The position numbers and the translations under genes were made by a program. A DNA stretch of 35,578 nt from JBBRCE01 sp038205115 (GTDB taxonomy: Bacteria > Planctomycetota > Planctomycetia > Pirellulales > JBBRCE01), in the NCBI GenBank assembly GCA_038205115.1, contig JBBRCE010000049.1, forward strand, positions 1 to 35,578. Reading direction: 5' to 3'. The notes under the pieces were generated by a model. That model was not told the origin of the DNA. It saw only the letters and a list, made by a program, of their open reading frames with translations, and did not search any database. Positions 1-8,591 of this stretch are shown here, in pieces. Within the stretch, counting starts at the first letter, position 1, and every line of letters begins with the position of its first letter.

Positions 1-132
1 CTCTTGCAATCAGAAATCGCAGCTTGGTCAACCAAGACCAACGACAAACAACGCGGCGTCGACTGGCAATTCAAAATCGAAAACGCACGCCTGAAACTCA
101 AGCGACTCTACCCGAAAATTAAGACTGGATGA
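1..132 (+). CDS. IS630-family transposase, C-terminal end (partial)
   Basis: The first frame is open from the window edge to the stop at 130-132 and encodes 43 residues. They include GVDWQFKIENARLKLKRLYP, which matches the well-known C-terminal signature of IS630-family DDE transposases (consensus WQFTTxDARIKLKRLYP). The rest of the transposase lies outside the window. The stop codon sits only a few bases from the point where phosphatase coding sequence begins, so the right end of the element must lie within about 133-139. IS630 elements are known to insert at CTAG and duplicate TA, and a CTAG is present at 137-140. Family assignment rests on this short but distinctive tail. Confidence 0.8.
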   Translation, partial: LLQSEIAAWSTKTNDKQRGVDWQFKIENARLKLKRLYPKIKTG

Positions 133-139
133 CGCACTA

Positions 140-904
140 GCCAACTATCACTGGCAACGGATGTTCAGCCTGCCGCGATTAATGGAGTTCAACCGCAATG
201 TCGGCACTTACTGGCTCAAGGACGATCACGACACGCTGAAAAACGATTCTTGGCCCGGCCAGAAATTGGGCGAATTCACGTTCGCCCAAGGCGAGGCCAT
301 TTTCAAAAAACAAGCGGCAATGGGCGATGACGAATGTTATCGAACCGTGCGCTGGGGGCGCGATCTGCAGGTCTGGTTCAGCGAGGGACGCGACTATCGC
401 TCGCCCAACAACGAGCAGGACAGCCCCAAGAAAACCATTTGGGGCCAAAAGCAAAAAGACTGGTTCAAACGCACCGTGCAAGAGAGCACCGCAACCTGGA
501 AAATTCTGGTCAGTCCAACTCCCTTGGTGGGGCCAGATCGCGGCAACAAAAACGACAATCATTCCAATCCGGGTTTTCAGCACGAAGGCGATGAACTGCG
601 CCAGTGGCTGCACGACCACGTGCCGGAAAACTTTTTCGTCATCTGCGGCGACCGCCATTGGCAGTACGATTCAATCCACCCTCAAACCAAAGTTCGCGAA
701 TTCAGCGTAGGCCCCGCCAGCGACCAGCACGCCAGCGGTTCGCCGGGCGAGGATAAAACCTATCACCAGTTTCACCGGCAAAAGGGCGGATTTCTGTCCG
801 CCACTTTACATGCGGAAAAAAACGTCTGCCAATTGACGATTCAACTTCGCGACGTACTCGGAAAAGTCGTTCACGAAGTTACGTTCAACCGCCCTGTGGC
901 CTGA
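140..904 (+). pseudogene. PhoD-like metallophosphatase, 5' end removed by IS630 insertion
   Basis: The frame encodes the C-terminal half of a secreted PhoD-like alkaline phosphatase/phosphodiesterase. Visible family features are LKDDHDTLKND (the Asp/His metal-site motif), a TFAQG segment, RGNKNDNH, GDRHWQY (a second metal-site motif) and GPASD. Homology begins immediately after the IS630 joint at ANYHWQRMFSLPR, upstream of the first ATG at 161. That ATG is therefore internal and not a true start. The catalytic N-terminal half, the signal peptide and the promoter are missing from this side of the insertion. A 247-residue product from 161 is possible but would lack part of the active site. The family normally runs to about 450-550 residues. 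Confidence 0.8.
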
Positions 905-1497
905 CGTGCGGGACCGCGCCATTTGCCCGCGGAGCCAGAACGCCGTTCCGCAGCGCTGCTGAATCGATTGCAGCGTCAATTGCCAAATCGTCGCGGCGAA
1001 ACAGTACGGTCAACGGGCAACCGTTGTACGGTTTAGCTGGCGCCTGGCGGAGTGCGCGTCGTGCGTTGCGGGCGGCGGGCGCGTGCGGCCCGCAATTTCT
1101 CGCGAATGTGCAAGCCCTGAATCTCGCGGCCGCCTTGGTCCGGTTGTGGAGCACTGCGTGGCCCGGCTTGCGGCTTTTCGCGGAAGGTTATGTCGGCCGC
1201 CAACAGCCAAACGGCCACGAACATCACCGCCATCGCGATTTCGATCAGTTCGATGGTCATCGATAGGGCATCCGTCCGAGTCAATCGCCAAACAGGCAGA
1301 ACCGCCGACTACGCGCAGTGATACTCTCGCACAATCTTGTTTCGGCCTTCGCGACTGCAACTATGCAAGTTACCTGGCTGCCGTCGTTTGCCCGGAATTC
1401 TCGCGCAGCTTTGCGCAAGCAGCATAGATTATCGCGTAACAACCGTGGCCGCCGATCTGGCAATCACCGCACGGCTGCCGGATATTCGGTCCGGCGC
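905..1497. other. Intergenic region, one weak small ORF
   Basis: This stretch separates the phosphatase remnant from the 3' end of the first DUF1501 gene. The only reading frame with protein-like character is the small membrane ORF at 1033-1260 on minus, listed separately. Other frames are arginine-rich and look like chance ORFs. No terminator, promoter or RNA gene was recognised. Confidence 0.5.
1033..1260 (-). CDS. Possible small single-pass membrane protein
   Basis: Starting at the ATG at 1260, the product is 75 residues. Residues about 2-22 (TIELIEIAMAVMFVAVWLLA) form a strongly hydrophobic segment that could be one transmembrane helix. A basic, Pro/Arg/Gln-rich tail follows and resembles out-of-frame high-GC sequence. 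An in-frame ATG 8 codons upstream (1284) is the alternative. No clear ribosome binding site is visible for either. I do not recognise a family. The hydrophobic helix is the only argument for a real gene, and the tail argues against it. Confidence 0.3.
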   Translation of the reverse strand: MTIELIEIAMAVMFVAVWLLAADITFREKPQAGPRSAPQPDQGGREIQGLHIREKLRAARARRPQRTTRTPPGAS

Positions 1498-2955
1498 TTA
1501 GGCCAGAATTCCGTCGACGACGTTGCCGGCAACGCCAGTCAAACGCATATCTAAGCCTTGGAATTTGACGGTCATCCGTTTGTGATCGATGCCCAGCAAT
1601 TTGAGCATCGTGGCGTGCAGATCGTGAACTTGCACCACGTTTTCGACCGCGCGGTAACCCAGTTCGTCGGTCGAACCATAGACAGTTCCGGCTTTGACGC
1701 CACCGCCTGCCAAAAACAAGCTGAAGCCCAGAATGTGGTGATCGCGCCCGCTGCCTTGCCCCATGGGCGTGCGTCCGAACTCGCCGCCCCAAAGAATGAG
1801 CGTGTCGTTGAGCATGCCGCGCTGTTTGAGGTCCTTAATCAGCGCTGCCACGGGGCGATCAACATCGGCCGCCGCACTCTTCATGCCGTCTTCGATGCCG
1901 CCGTGGTGATCCCAAGCGCGGTGATAAAGCTGGATCATCCGCACGCCCCGTTCGGCCAGTCGCCGAGCGAGCAGACAATTCGAAGCAAAGCTGCCATCGC
2001 CGGGATGCTTGACTCCATACAACTCCAGCATCTCCTTCGATTCATGAGTCATGTCGGTCAATTCCGGCACGCTACTCTGCATCTTGAAGGCCAGTTCGTA
2101 CTGCGCAATGCGGGTTTGAATTTCTGGATCGATGCGCTGTTCGGCCAGTAAGCCGTTGAGTCGCTGCACTTCTTCCACGACTTGCCGCTGCTGGCTCTGG
2201 CAAACGCCGTCGGGGCTGCCGAGATAATGCACGGCGTCGCCCTTTGATTGAAACTGAATGCCCTGGAACTTGCTGGGCAAGAACCCGCTGCTCCATTGCC
2301 GCGCGGAGACTGGTTGCAAACCCGTTTTGCCGGCCGACGTCATGACCACAAAGCCCGGCAACTCTTCCGTCTCCGCTCCGAGTCCATACAGCAGCCAACT
2401 GCCCATGCTGGGCCGGCCTTTGATGATCGAACCGGCGTTCATAAACGCATGCGCCGTGTCGTGATTGATCTGCTCGGTGGTCATCGAGCGAATGACGCAC
2501 ATCTCGTCAGCCACGGTGGCCATTTGTGGAAAAATGTCCGAAATTTCGATGCCAGCCTGACCGTGCTTGGCGAAATTGCAAAACGGTCCGCGGGCTTTCA
2601 GCACCATATTCTGTAACTGTGCCAGTTGCTGGCCCTTGGTAAACGATTCGGGAAATGGCTGCCCATCCAGCTTTTTGAGTTCGGGACGCCAATCGAATGT
2701 TTCGAGATGCGACGGTCCGCCCGCCATGCAGAGGTGAATCACGCGTTTGGCTTTTGGCGCAAAGTGCAGCGGAAGTACGGCGCCGTGGCTTTGCTGCAGC
2801 GGGTCGGCCGCTTCGGCGGCGCCGGCCGAGCCAATCAACCGCGGATCCATCAGCGAAGCCAGCGCCATGCCGCCGAGTCCGAATGCACTTTGCATCAAAA
2901 ACGAACGACGGCAAACATCACGCGAATCGAGCGGGGCGGGGCGAGGCAGGTTCAT
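1498..2955 (-). CDS. DUF1501 family Tat-exported protein
   Basis: The product is a 485-residue DUF1501 protein, a family related to sulfatases/alkaline phosphatases that is massively expanded in planctomycetes and usually paired with DUF1549/DUF1553 proteins. Its enzymatic role is not established. The N-terminus carries a Tat-like leader (CRRSFLMQSAFGLGGMALAS). Typical DUF1501 blocks follow: CMAGGPSHLETFDWRPEL, an MTTEQINHDTAHAF region, ERGVRMIQLYHRAWDHHG, and LILWGGEFGRTPMGQGSGRDHH near the C-terminus. I chose the ATG at 2955 because the leader begins just after it. An in-frame ATG at 3006 has a GGAG upstream and would add 17 residues. The gene is divergent from the DUF1549/DUF1553 gene, with a shared 276-bp control region at 2956-3231. 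Confidence 0.9.
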   Translation of the reverse strand: MNLPRPAPLDSRDVCRRSFLMQSAFGLGGMALASLMDPRLIGSAGAAEAADPLQQSHGAVLPLHFAPKAKRVIHLCMAGGPSHLETFDWRPELKKLDGQPFPESFTKGQQLAQLQNMVLKARGPFCNFAKHGQAGIEISDIFPQMATVADEMCVIRSMTTEQINHDTAHAFMNAGSIIKGRPSMGSWLLYGLGAETEELPGFVVMTSAGKTGLQPVSARQWSSGFLPSKFQGIQFQSKGDAVHYLGSPDGVCQSQQRQVVEEVQRLNGLLAEQRIDPEIQTRIAQYELAFKMQSSVPELTDMTHESKEMLELYGVKHPGDGSFASNCLLARRLAERGVRMIQLYHRAWDHHGGIEDGMKSAAADVDRPVAALIKDLKQRGMLNDTLILWGGEFGRTPMGQGSGRDHHILGFSLFLAGGGVKAGTVYGSTDELGYRAVENVVQVHDLHATMLKLLGIDHKRMTVKFQGLDMRLTGVAGNVVDGILA

Positions 2956-3231
2956 ATCGGTGAGCAACCCGTTGGGGGTCGAAGTAGGGCAGGTATCACG
3001 GGACATTCATGTTAACATCTCCGAGCGCTCCGAGGCAAATCCGTGCAGGCCTTGTCGGTCGCCAAGCGACACCCCCACGCCGACATTGCAAATCCGAAAA
3101 ATCGTCCCGCGTCATTGTCAACCAAGACGGCGGCAGGTCATAATGAAACAAGTGCCTCTGATCGGCCGGTATCGCCTGCTCTTCCGTCCCGCCTCCGGTT
3201 CCCTTTCCAACACCCGCCCAGAGCGAAGACC

Positions 3232-5670
3232 ATGTCGCGATGGATTGCAATTCTGTTGCTGATTGTCTGCGTATTCGCAATCGCGCATGTTTCTCCGGCG
3301 ACTTTGAACGCGGCTGAGACATCTTCGCTCGATCCGACGACTCGCGCTGCGGAAGCGGCCAAGCTCGCCGCGGCCGTGCAGCCGCTGCTGGCCCGTCACT
3401 GCTTTGCCTGCCACGGACCGGATAAAGCCGAAGCAGGTCTGAAACTCAGCCAAAAAGAAAGTGCTTTCGGCAGCCGCGACGGCGGCGCGCCGGCCATTGT
3501 GCCAGGGCATCCCGAAAAAAGCGAACTGCTGGCCCGCATCACGTCCAAAGACGCCGACGAGCGGATGCCGCCCAAGAGTAAACCACTCAAGCCGGCAGAA
3601 ATCGAAGTGGTGCGCCGCTGGATCGAAGTCGGCGCGCCGTGGCGAGGGCATTGGGCGTTCGAGCCGCCACAACCGCAGCAGCCGCCGAAAGTTACCAAGG
3701 CCGATTGGGTCACCAATCCCATTGATGCGTTCATTCTGGCCCGACTGGAAGAAAACGGCTTAACTCCTGCGCCGCCGGCCGACAAAGCCACGCTGCTCCG
3801 CCGTGCTTACTTTGATCTGACTGGTTTGCCGCCAACTCCGGAAGAAGTTGTTGCCTTTTTGGCCGATACGTCGCCCGACGCTTACGCGAAAGTGATCGAC
3901 CGGCTGTTGGCCTCGCCGCATTACGGCGAAAAGTGGGGCCGTCATTGGTTGGACCTGGTCCGTTTTGCCGATACTAACAGTTTCGAGCGCGATGGCATTA
4001 AACAAAATGCCTGGCGATTTCGCGATTACGTCATTCGCTCATTTAACGACGACAAGCCCTACGATCAATTCGTCCGCGAGCAACTCGCTGGCGACGAGTT
4101 GCCGCTGGTGACGCCCGACAGCATCGCCGCCACCGGCTATTACCGGCTCGGATTATGGGACGACGAACCGGCCGATCGGTTGCAAGCCCGCTACGATGAA
4201 CTGGATGACATCGTTGCCACTACAGGGCAAGTGTTTCTGGGGCTGACAATCAACTGCGCCCGTTGCCACGATCATAAGATCGATCCGATTTCGCAGGTCG
4301 ATTATTACGGCATGCTTGCGGCCGTGCATGAAATTCGGCCATTTGGCGAAGGCAACCAAGTGGATATGTCGTCGCCGCAAATTGTCGCGCGCTACGAAGA
4401 AATGGAACGCAAGCTGGAGCCATTCAATCGCGAGATTCACGAACTCGAACAGCGCGGCATCACTAAGATGTCGGCCGAAGATCAACGCAAGAGCGAAGGC
4501 AAAGGCCGCGACAAACTGCTGGCCGCCAAGCTAGTAAAAATGCTCGAACCGGCCGATTGGGCCTCATATTCCGAACTCAGACAGCAACGGGCAGCGGCCG
4601 AAGCGGAGTTGGGCAAATTGCCGGCACGCGAAACCACGCTGGGCATTAAATGCCTGCCCAAGCCGCCCGAAACATTTATTTTTGCGCGCGGCAACCCGCA
4701 CGTGCCCGGCAAGTCGGTCACGACCAGCGTGCCGGCGATTTTCAAGTCGTCGCTGCCGGAGATCAAGCCGCCCGCCGATGGCAAAACATCGGGCCGGCGG
4801 CTCGCGCTGGCCAACTGGATTGCCTCGCCAGACAATATGTTAACCTCGCGGGTGATGGCCAATCGCGTCTGGCAATATCACTTTGGCCGCGGCATCGTCC
4901 GCAGCAGCAGCAACTTTGGCAACCTGGGCGATTCGCCCACCCATCCCGAGCTGCTCGATTGGCTGGCTGCCGAACTGGTCCGCAATAACTGGCAACTCAA
5001 GCCGCTGCATCGCCTGCTGATGCTCTCCAGCGCTTATCGGCAATCGTCGCGCGGCAATTCCGAGGCGCTCGCCAAGGATTCGCTCAACGATCTCTTCTGG
5101 CGCTTCGATATCCGCCGACTCACGGCCGAAGAAGTTCGCGATTCGATCCTGGCCGCGACTGGTACTCTCAACGACAAAATGTATGGGCCGGGCGTCTATC
5201 CGGAAATCAGCAAACAAGTCATGGCGGGCCAGTCCGTGCCTGGCGCCGGCTGGGGACATTCCTCGCCGGAGGAAGCCGCGCGGCGCAGCATCTACATTCA
5301 CGCCAAGCGGTCGCTGATCACGCCGATTTTGGCCGACTTCGATTTTGCCGATACCGACGGCAGTTGCCCGGTCCGTTTTGCCACCACTCAGCCGGCGCAA
5401 GCGCTGAGCATGCTCAACGGCGAGTTCGCCAACCAAATGGCGGGCAAACTGCTGGAGCGCATCCGCCGCGACGCCGGCGATCAACCGCCCGCGCAAATCA
5501 AGCGCGCACTGTGGTTAATTGCCTCGCGCGAGCCGGATGCCAAGACCGTCGACCGCAGCCTCAAACTCTTACAAACCCTGGCCGACAAACACCATTGTTC
5601 GCCGGACGCGGCGATGAAATATTTTTGCCTGATGGCGCTGAACCTGAACGAATTCGTGTTTTTGGATTAG
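3232..5670 (+). CDS. DUF1549/DUF1553 (PSD1) protein with N-terminal cytochrome c-type domain
   Basis: The product is 812 residues. A Sec signal peptide (about residues 1-28) is followed by a planctomycete cytochrome C-type domain with a heme-binding CFACH at residues 57-61 and the usual MPPKSKPL region. Then come DUF1549 (LLRRAYFDLTGLPPTPEEV, WGRHWLDLVRFADTNSFERD), a second CARCH at residues 342-346 within the DUF1549 domain, and DUF1553 (SRVMANRVWQYHFGRGIV, SPTHPELLDWLA, LMLSSAYRQSS). Such proteins are exported and thought to serve polysaccharide or organic-matter degradation, but the precise reaction is unknown. The frame is open upstream to 3043. The ATG at 3232 is preferred because the signal peptide begins there. 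A DUF1501 gene follows 77 bp downstream, the standard partner, suggesting an operon. Confidence 0.92.
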   Translation: MSRWIAILLLIVCVFAIAHVSPATLNAAETSSLDPTTRAAEAAKLAAAVQPLLARHCFACHGPDKAEAGLKLSQKESAFGSRDGGAPAIVPGHPEKSELLARITSKDADERMPPKSKPLKPAEIEVVRRWIEVGAPWRGHWAFEPPQPQQPPKVTKADWVTNPIDAFILARLEENGLTPAPPADKATLLRRAYFDLTGLPPTPEEVVAFLADTSPDAYAKVIDRLLASPHYGEKWGRHWLDLVRFADTNSFERDGIKQNAWRFRDYVIRSFNDDKPYDQFVREQLAGDELPLVTPDSIAATGYYRLGLWDDEPADRLQARYDELDDIVATTGQVFLGLTINCARCHDHKIDPISQVDYYGMLAAVHEIRPFGEGNQVDMSSPQIVARYEEMERKLEPFNREIHELEQRGITKMSAEDQRKSEGKGRDKLLAAKLVKMLEPADWASYSELRQQRAAAEAELGKLPARETTLGIKCLPKPPETFIFARGNPHVPGKSVTTSVPAIFKSSLPEIKPPADGKTSGRRLALANWIASPDNMLTSRVMANRVWQYHFGRGIVRSSSNFGNLGDSPTHPELLDWLAAELVRNNWQLKPLHRLLMLSSAYRQSSRGNSEALAKDSLNDLFWRFDIRRLTAEEVRDSILAATGTLNDKMYGPGVYPEISKQVMAGQSVPGAGWGHSSPEEAARRSIYIHAKRSLITPILADFDFADTDGSCPVRFATTQPAQALSMLNGEFANQMAGKLLERIRRDAGDQPPAQIKRALWLIASREPDAKTVDRSLKLLQTLADKHHCSPDAAMKYFCLMALNLNEFVFLD

Positions 5671-5747
5671 GGCTCGCGCACCGAAGCAGACTCGTGCGCC
5701 AATCGGCCTCTGTGACGAGACGCAAACACACTTTGACGAGAGCACGC

Positions 5748-7229
5748 ATGGCATTCAACGATCCGCATCGATCATCTAGCAACTTCTGCGGCCGCACGCG
5801 CCGCGAATTCTTATGGCAAGCCGGCGCCGGTTTTACGTCCGTGGCGCTGGCCGGTTTGCTCTCGCGCGATGGTTTTTTCAATCAGCCAGCCCGCGGCGCG
5901 GCCATGGCATCAACGCTCGCCAACCCGCTGGCGCCCAAGCCCACGCAAATTCCGGCTAAAGCCACCAGCGTGATTTTCTTGTTCATGTATGGCGGGCCAA
6001 GCCACGTCGACACGTTTGACTACAAACCCAAGCTGTATGAACTCGATGGCAAAACCGTGCCGGTTAAAACTAAGGGCCGGGGCGGCGAGAAAAACGTCGG
6101 TCGCGTGGTCGGTCCCAAGTGGAACTTCAAGCAGTATGGACAATCTGGACAGTGGGTCTCCGAATTGTTTCCGCATCTTTCGCAATGCGTGGACGACATC
6201 GCCTTCATCAAGAGCATGCAGGCGGATTCTCCTATTCACGGCTCGGCGATGTTGCAAATGAACTCCGGCAAAATTCTATCCGGCAGCCCGGCCTTGGGCT
6301 CTTGGCTGAATTACGGCCTGGGTTCGGTGAACGAAAATCTGCCAGGCTTCTGCGTGATGCTCGATCCTTCGGGCGGTCCGATCAGTGGCGCCAAGAACTG
6401 GTCCAACGGATACATGCCGGCCGTGTATCAAGGCACGGTGCTGCGTAGCAAAGGCGCGCCGATCCTCGACTTGGAAACTCCGCCCGGTGCCACGCGCGAG
6501 TTGCAACGCGACCTGCTGGATGCCCTGGCCGATATCAACTCCGACCACTTGGCCGCGCGCAGCGATAACACCGATCTGGCTGCGCGAATTTCCAGTTACG
6601 AACTGGCTTTTAAGATGCAAAAGCACGCGCCTGAAGCCATCGATCTGGCGCAAGAAAGCGAGGCGACCAAGGCCCTGTATGGCATGGACCATCCCCGCAC
6701 GCTCGATTTCGGCACACGCTGTCTGCTGGCCCGGCGGATGGTGGAACGTGGCGTGCGATTCATCCAACTTTACTCCGGCGGCAGTCATAACGATGCCAAC
6801 TGGGACGCGCACGGGGATCTGGAAAAGAATCATAATTTTCACGCCGGCAATACGGATAAACCGATCGCCGGCCTGTTGCAAGATCTCAAGCAGCGTGGTC
6901 TGCTGGACAGTACGCTCATCGTCTGGGGTGGCGAGTTCGGACGTCAACCCACGGCAGAATACGCCAATGGTACAGGTCGCGACCACAACGCGATGGGGTT
7001 TACCATGTGGATGGCCGGCGGCGGAATCAAAGGCGGTTGCAGCGTGGGCGTGACCGACGAACTCGGCTCGGCCGCCATTGAAGATCCGTTTCACGTCAAA
7101 CGTCTGCACGCCACGATTTTGCACCAAATGGGTTTGGATCCCAATCGACTTTCGTATTTTCACGGCGGTCTGGATCAAAAACTGGTTGGCGTTGAACATG
7201 TCGATCCCATTCATCAAATCATTGCCTAA
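5748..7229 (+). CDS. DUF1501 family Tat-exported protein, second copy
   Basis: The product is a 493-residue DUF1501 protein. The N-terminus has a Tat motif (TRREFLWQAGAGFTSVALAG). Diagnostic segments are FMYGGPSHVDTFDYKPKL, SPIHGSAMLQMNSG, ERGVRFIQLYSGGSHND and LIVWGGEFGRQPTAEYANGT. It shares the family layout with the minus-strand copy at 1498 but differs in many positions, so it is a paralogue and not a recent duplicate. The ATG at 5748 directly precedes the leader. The open frame upstream overlaps the end of the DUF1549/DUF1553 gene out of frame and is not coding. It lies between its usual DUF1549/DUF1553 partner and the FGE-like gene, with only 10 bp to the next start, so the genes are probably co-transcribed. 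Confidence 0.92.
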   Translation: MAFNDPHRSSSNFCGRTRREFLWQAGAGFTSVALAGLLSRDGFFNQPARGAAMASTLANPLAPKPTQIPAKATSVIFLFMYGGPSHVDTFDYKPKLYELDGKTVPVKTKGRGGEKNVGRVVGPKWNFKQYGQSGQWVSELFPHLSQCVDDIAFIKSMQADSPIHGSAMLQMNSGKILSGSPALGSWLNYGLGSVNENLPGFCVMLDPSGGPISGAKNWSNGYMPAVYQGTVLRSKGAPILDLETPPGATRELQRDLLDALADINSDHLAARSDNTDLAARISSYELAFKMQKHAPEAIDLAQESEATKALYGMDHPRTLDFGTRCLLARRMVERGVRFIQLYSGGSHNDANWDAHGDLEKNHNFHAGNTDKPIAGLLQDLKQRGLLDSTLIVWGGEFGRQPTAEYANGTGRDHNAMGFTMWMAGGGIKGGCSVGVTDELGSAAIEDPFHVKRLHATILHQMGLDPNRLSYFHGGLDQKLVGVEHVDPIHQIIA

Positions 7230-7239
7230 CGTGATTCCC

Positions 7240-8520
7240 ATGCCCAACGTGAACCACAACCACATTCACCCACGCATTTCTTCGCAGCGAACCGCGGCCG
7301 CCACGATGCTGGCGCTTGCAACCGTGCTGGTCTCCGCTTCCTGCGGCAGGTTGCCGACGTTTGTGGCGGACAATCCGCAATCGGCAACCAGGGACGACCG
7401 GTCGCCGACCGTTGAGGTTGCCGCCAAGCCTGCCACGGTCTCGCAGATTGATCGTCCGAACAAAGTGCCTGCCAACGATCTGTGCATGCCAAATTTGCAA
7501 GCAGGCCTCATTGACCCCGCTGCTTGGGAAGTTCCGCCGGAGCAACTTGTCGCACCGGCGGGCGTCGCGCCACGTATCAACGACACGCCGCCGCCGGGCG
7601 AAGCGCCGCCCGGTATGGTCTGGGTTCCGGGCGGAATCTATTGGCGCGGCAGCATGACCTCGCAACATCATGACGCGCGGCCTTGGCATCTGGTGGAAGT
7701 TGATGGCTTTTGGATGGACGCCACACCGGTCACCAACGAGCAGTTCTCGGAATTCGTGACCGCGACGCAATACGTGACCGTGGCGGAAAAAACGCCTACG
7801 GCCGACGAATTGCCCGGTGCAAACCCGAAAGATTTGGTTGCCGGTTCGGTGGTCTTTACGCCGCCCGCCGCGGCGGTGCCGCTCAACGATTATCGTGGCT
7901 GGTGGTCGTTCGTGCCCGGTGCCAACTGGCAACATCCGGAAGGGCCAAAAAGCAATCTCGCCGAAATGTCTCGGCACCCCGTCATGCACGTCGCTTATGC
8001 TGACGTTCAAGCCTACTGCCAATGGGCCGGTAAGCGATTGCCCACCGAGGCCGAGTTCGAGTTCGCCTCGCGCGGCGGATTGGACCGCAATCGGTTTGCC
8101 TGGGGCAATCAATTCATGCCTGGTGGCAAACACATGGCCAACACTTGGCAGGGCAAGTTCCCCTACGAAAATACCGACGACGATGGTTTCGTGCTGACCT
8201 CGCCGGTAGGCAGTTTTCCGGCCAATCACTACGGACTTTACGACATGGCCGGCAACGTCTGGCAGTGGTGCGCGGATTGGTATCGGCCCGACTATTACTT
8301 GGAATTGGCCGCCGAACCGCAGCCGGTCCGTAACCCACGCGGTCCCGATTCGAGCAACGATCCCGAAGAGCCTGGCCAAAGGAAACACGTCATTCGTGGC
8401 GGCTCGTATCTCTGCACGGATCAATACTGCACCGCCTATGAAGTGGGCGCCCGCGGCAAAGAGGCCGATGACTCCGGCACCAACCATTTGAGCTTCCGCT
8501 GCGTCAAATCGGCCAAGTAG
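7240..8520 (+). CDS. Formylglycine-generating enzyme (FGE/SUMF1) family lipoprotein
   Basis: The product is 426 residues. A hydrophobic leader ending in LVSASC resembles a lipobox, so it is probably a lipoprotein. The FGE-sulfatase domain starts at MVWVPGGIYWRGSM and includes VEVDGFWMDATPVTNEQF, HPVMHVAYADVQAYCQWAGKR-type sequence, GLYDMAGNVWQWCADWY and the terminal RGGSYLCTDQYC. Cys392 and Cys397 match in spacing the two copper-binding catalytic cysteines of true FGEs, which oxidise the active-site Cys of sulfatases to formylglycine. Many SUMF1-domain proteins lack this pair, so genuine FGE activity is likely here. No sulfatase lies in the window. Start choice: the ATG at 7240 follows the DUF1501 stop closely. 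GTG at 7231 is an in-frame alternative. Confidence 0.88.
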   Translation: MPNVNHNHIHPRISSQRTAAATMLALATVLVSASCGRLPTFVADNPQSATRDDRSPTVEVAAKPATVSQIDRPNKVPANDLCMPNLQAGLIDPAAWEVPPEQLVAPAGVAPRINDTPPPGEAPPGMVWVPGGIYWRGSMTSQHHDARPWHLVEVDGFWMDATPVTNEQFSEFVTATQYVTVAEKTPTADELPGANPKDLVAGSVVFTPPAAAVPLNDYRGWWSFVPGANWQHPEGPKSNLAEMSRHPVMHVAYADVQAYCQWAGKRLPTEAEFEFASRGGLDRNRFAWGNQFMPGGKHMANTWQGKFPYENTDDDGFVLTSPVGSFPANHYGLYDMAGNVWQWCADWYRPDYYLELAAEPQPVRNPRGPDSSNDPEEPGQRKHVIRGGSYLCTDQYCTAYEVGARGKEADDSGTNHLSFRCVKSAK

Positions 8521-8591
8521 CTGGCGTTGCCCGAGCCTGCCCAATTCCGTTCACCACGTTCTGCAACTCCGCGCTTTAGGAACTTCGTTCG

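Noticed and set aside
1558..2151. Plus-strand ORF of 197 codons over the first DUF1501 gene
   Set aside because: The minus frame has clear DUF1501 motifs; the plus frame has no conserved motif.
6276..7265. Long minus-strand ORF (329 codons) opposite the second DUF1501 gene
   Set aside because: Its composition is a shadow of the strong DUF1501 coding frame on plus; no family motif, leader or start signal.
7219..8544. Long minus-strand ORF (441 codons) opposite the FGE-like gene
   Set aside because: It covers exactly the complement of the FGE-like gene and is rich in Arg/Gly/His; it is an antisense shadow.
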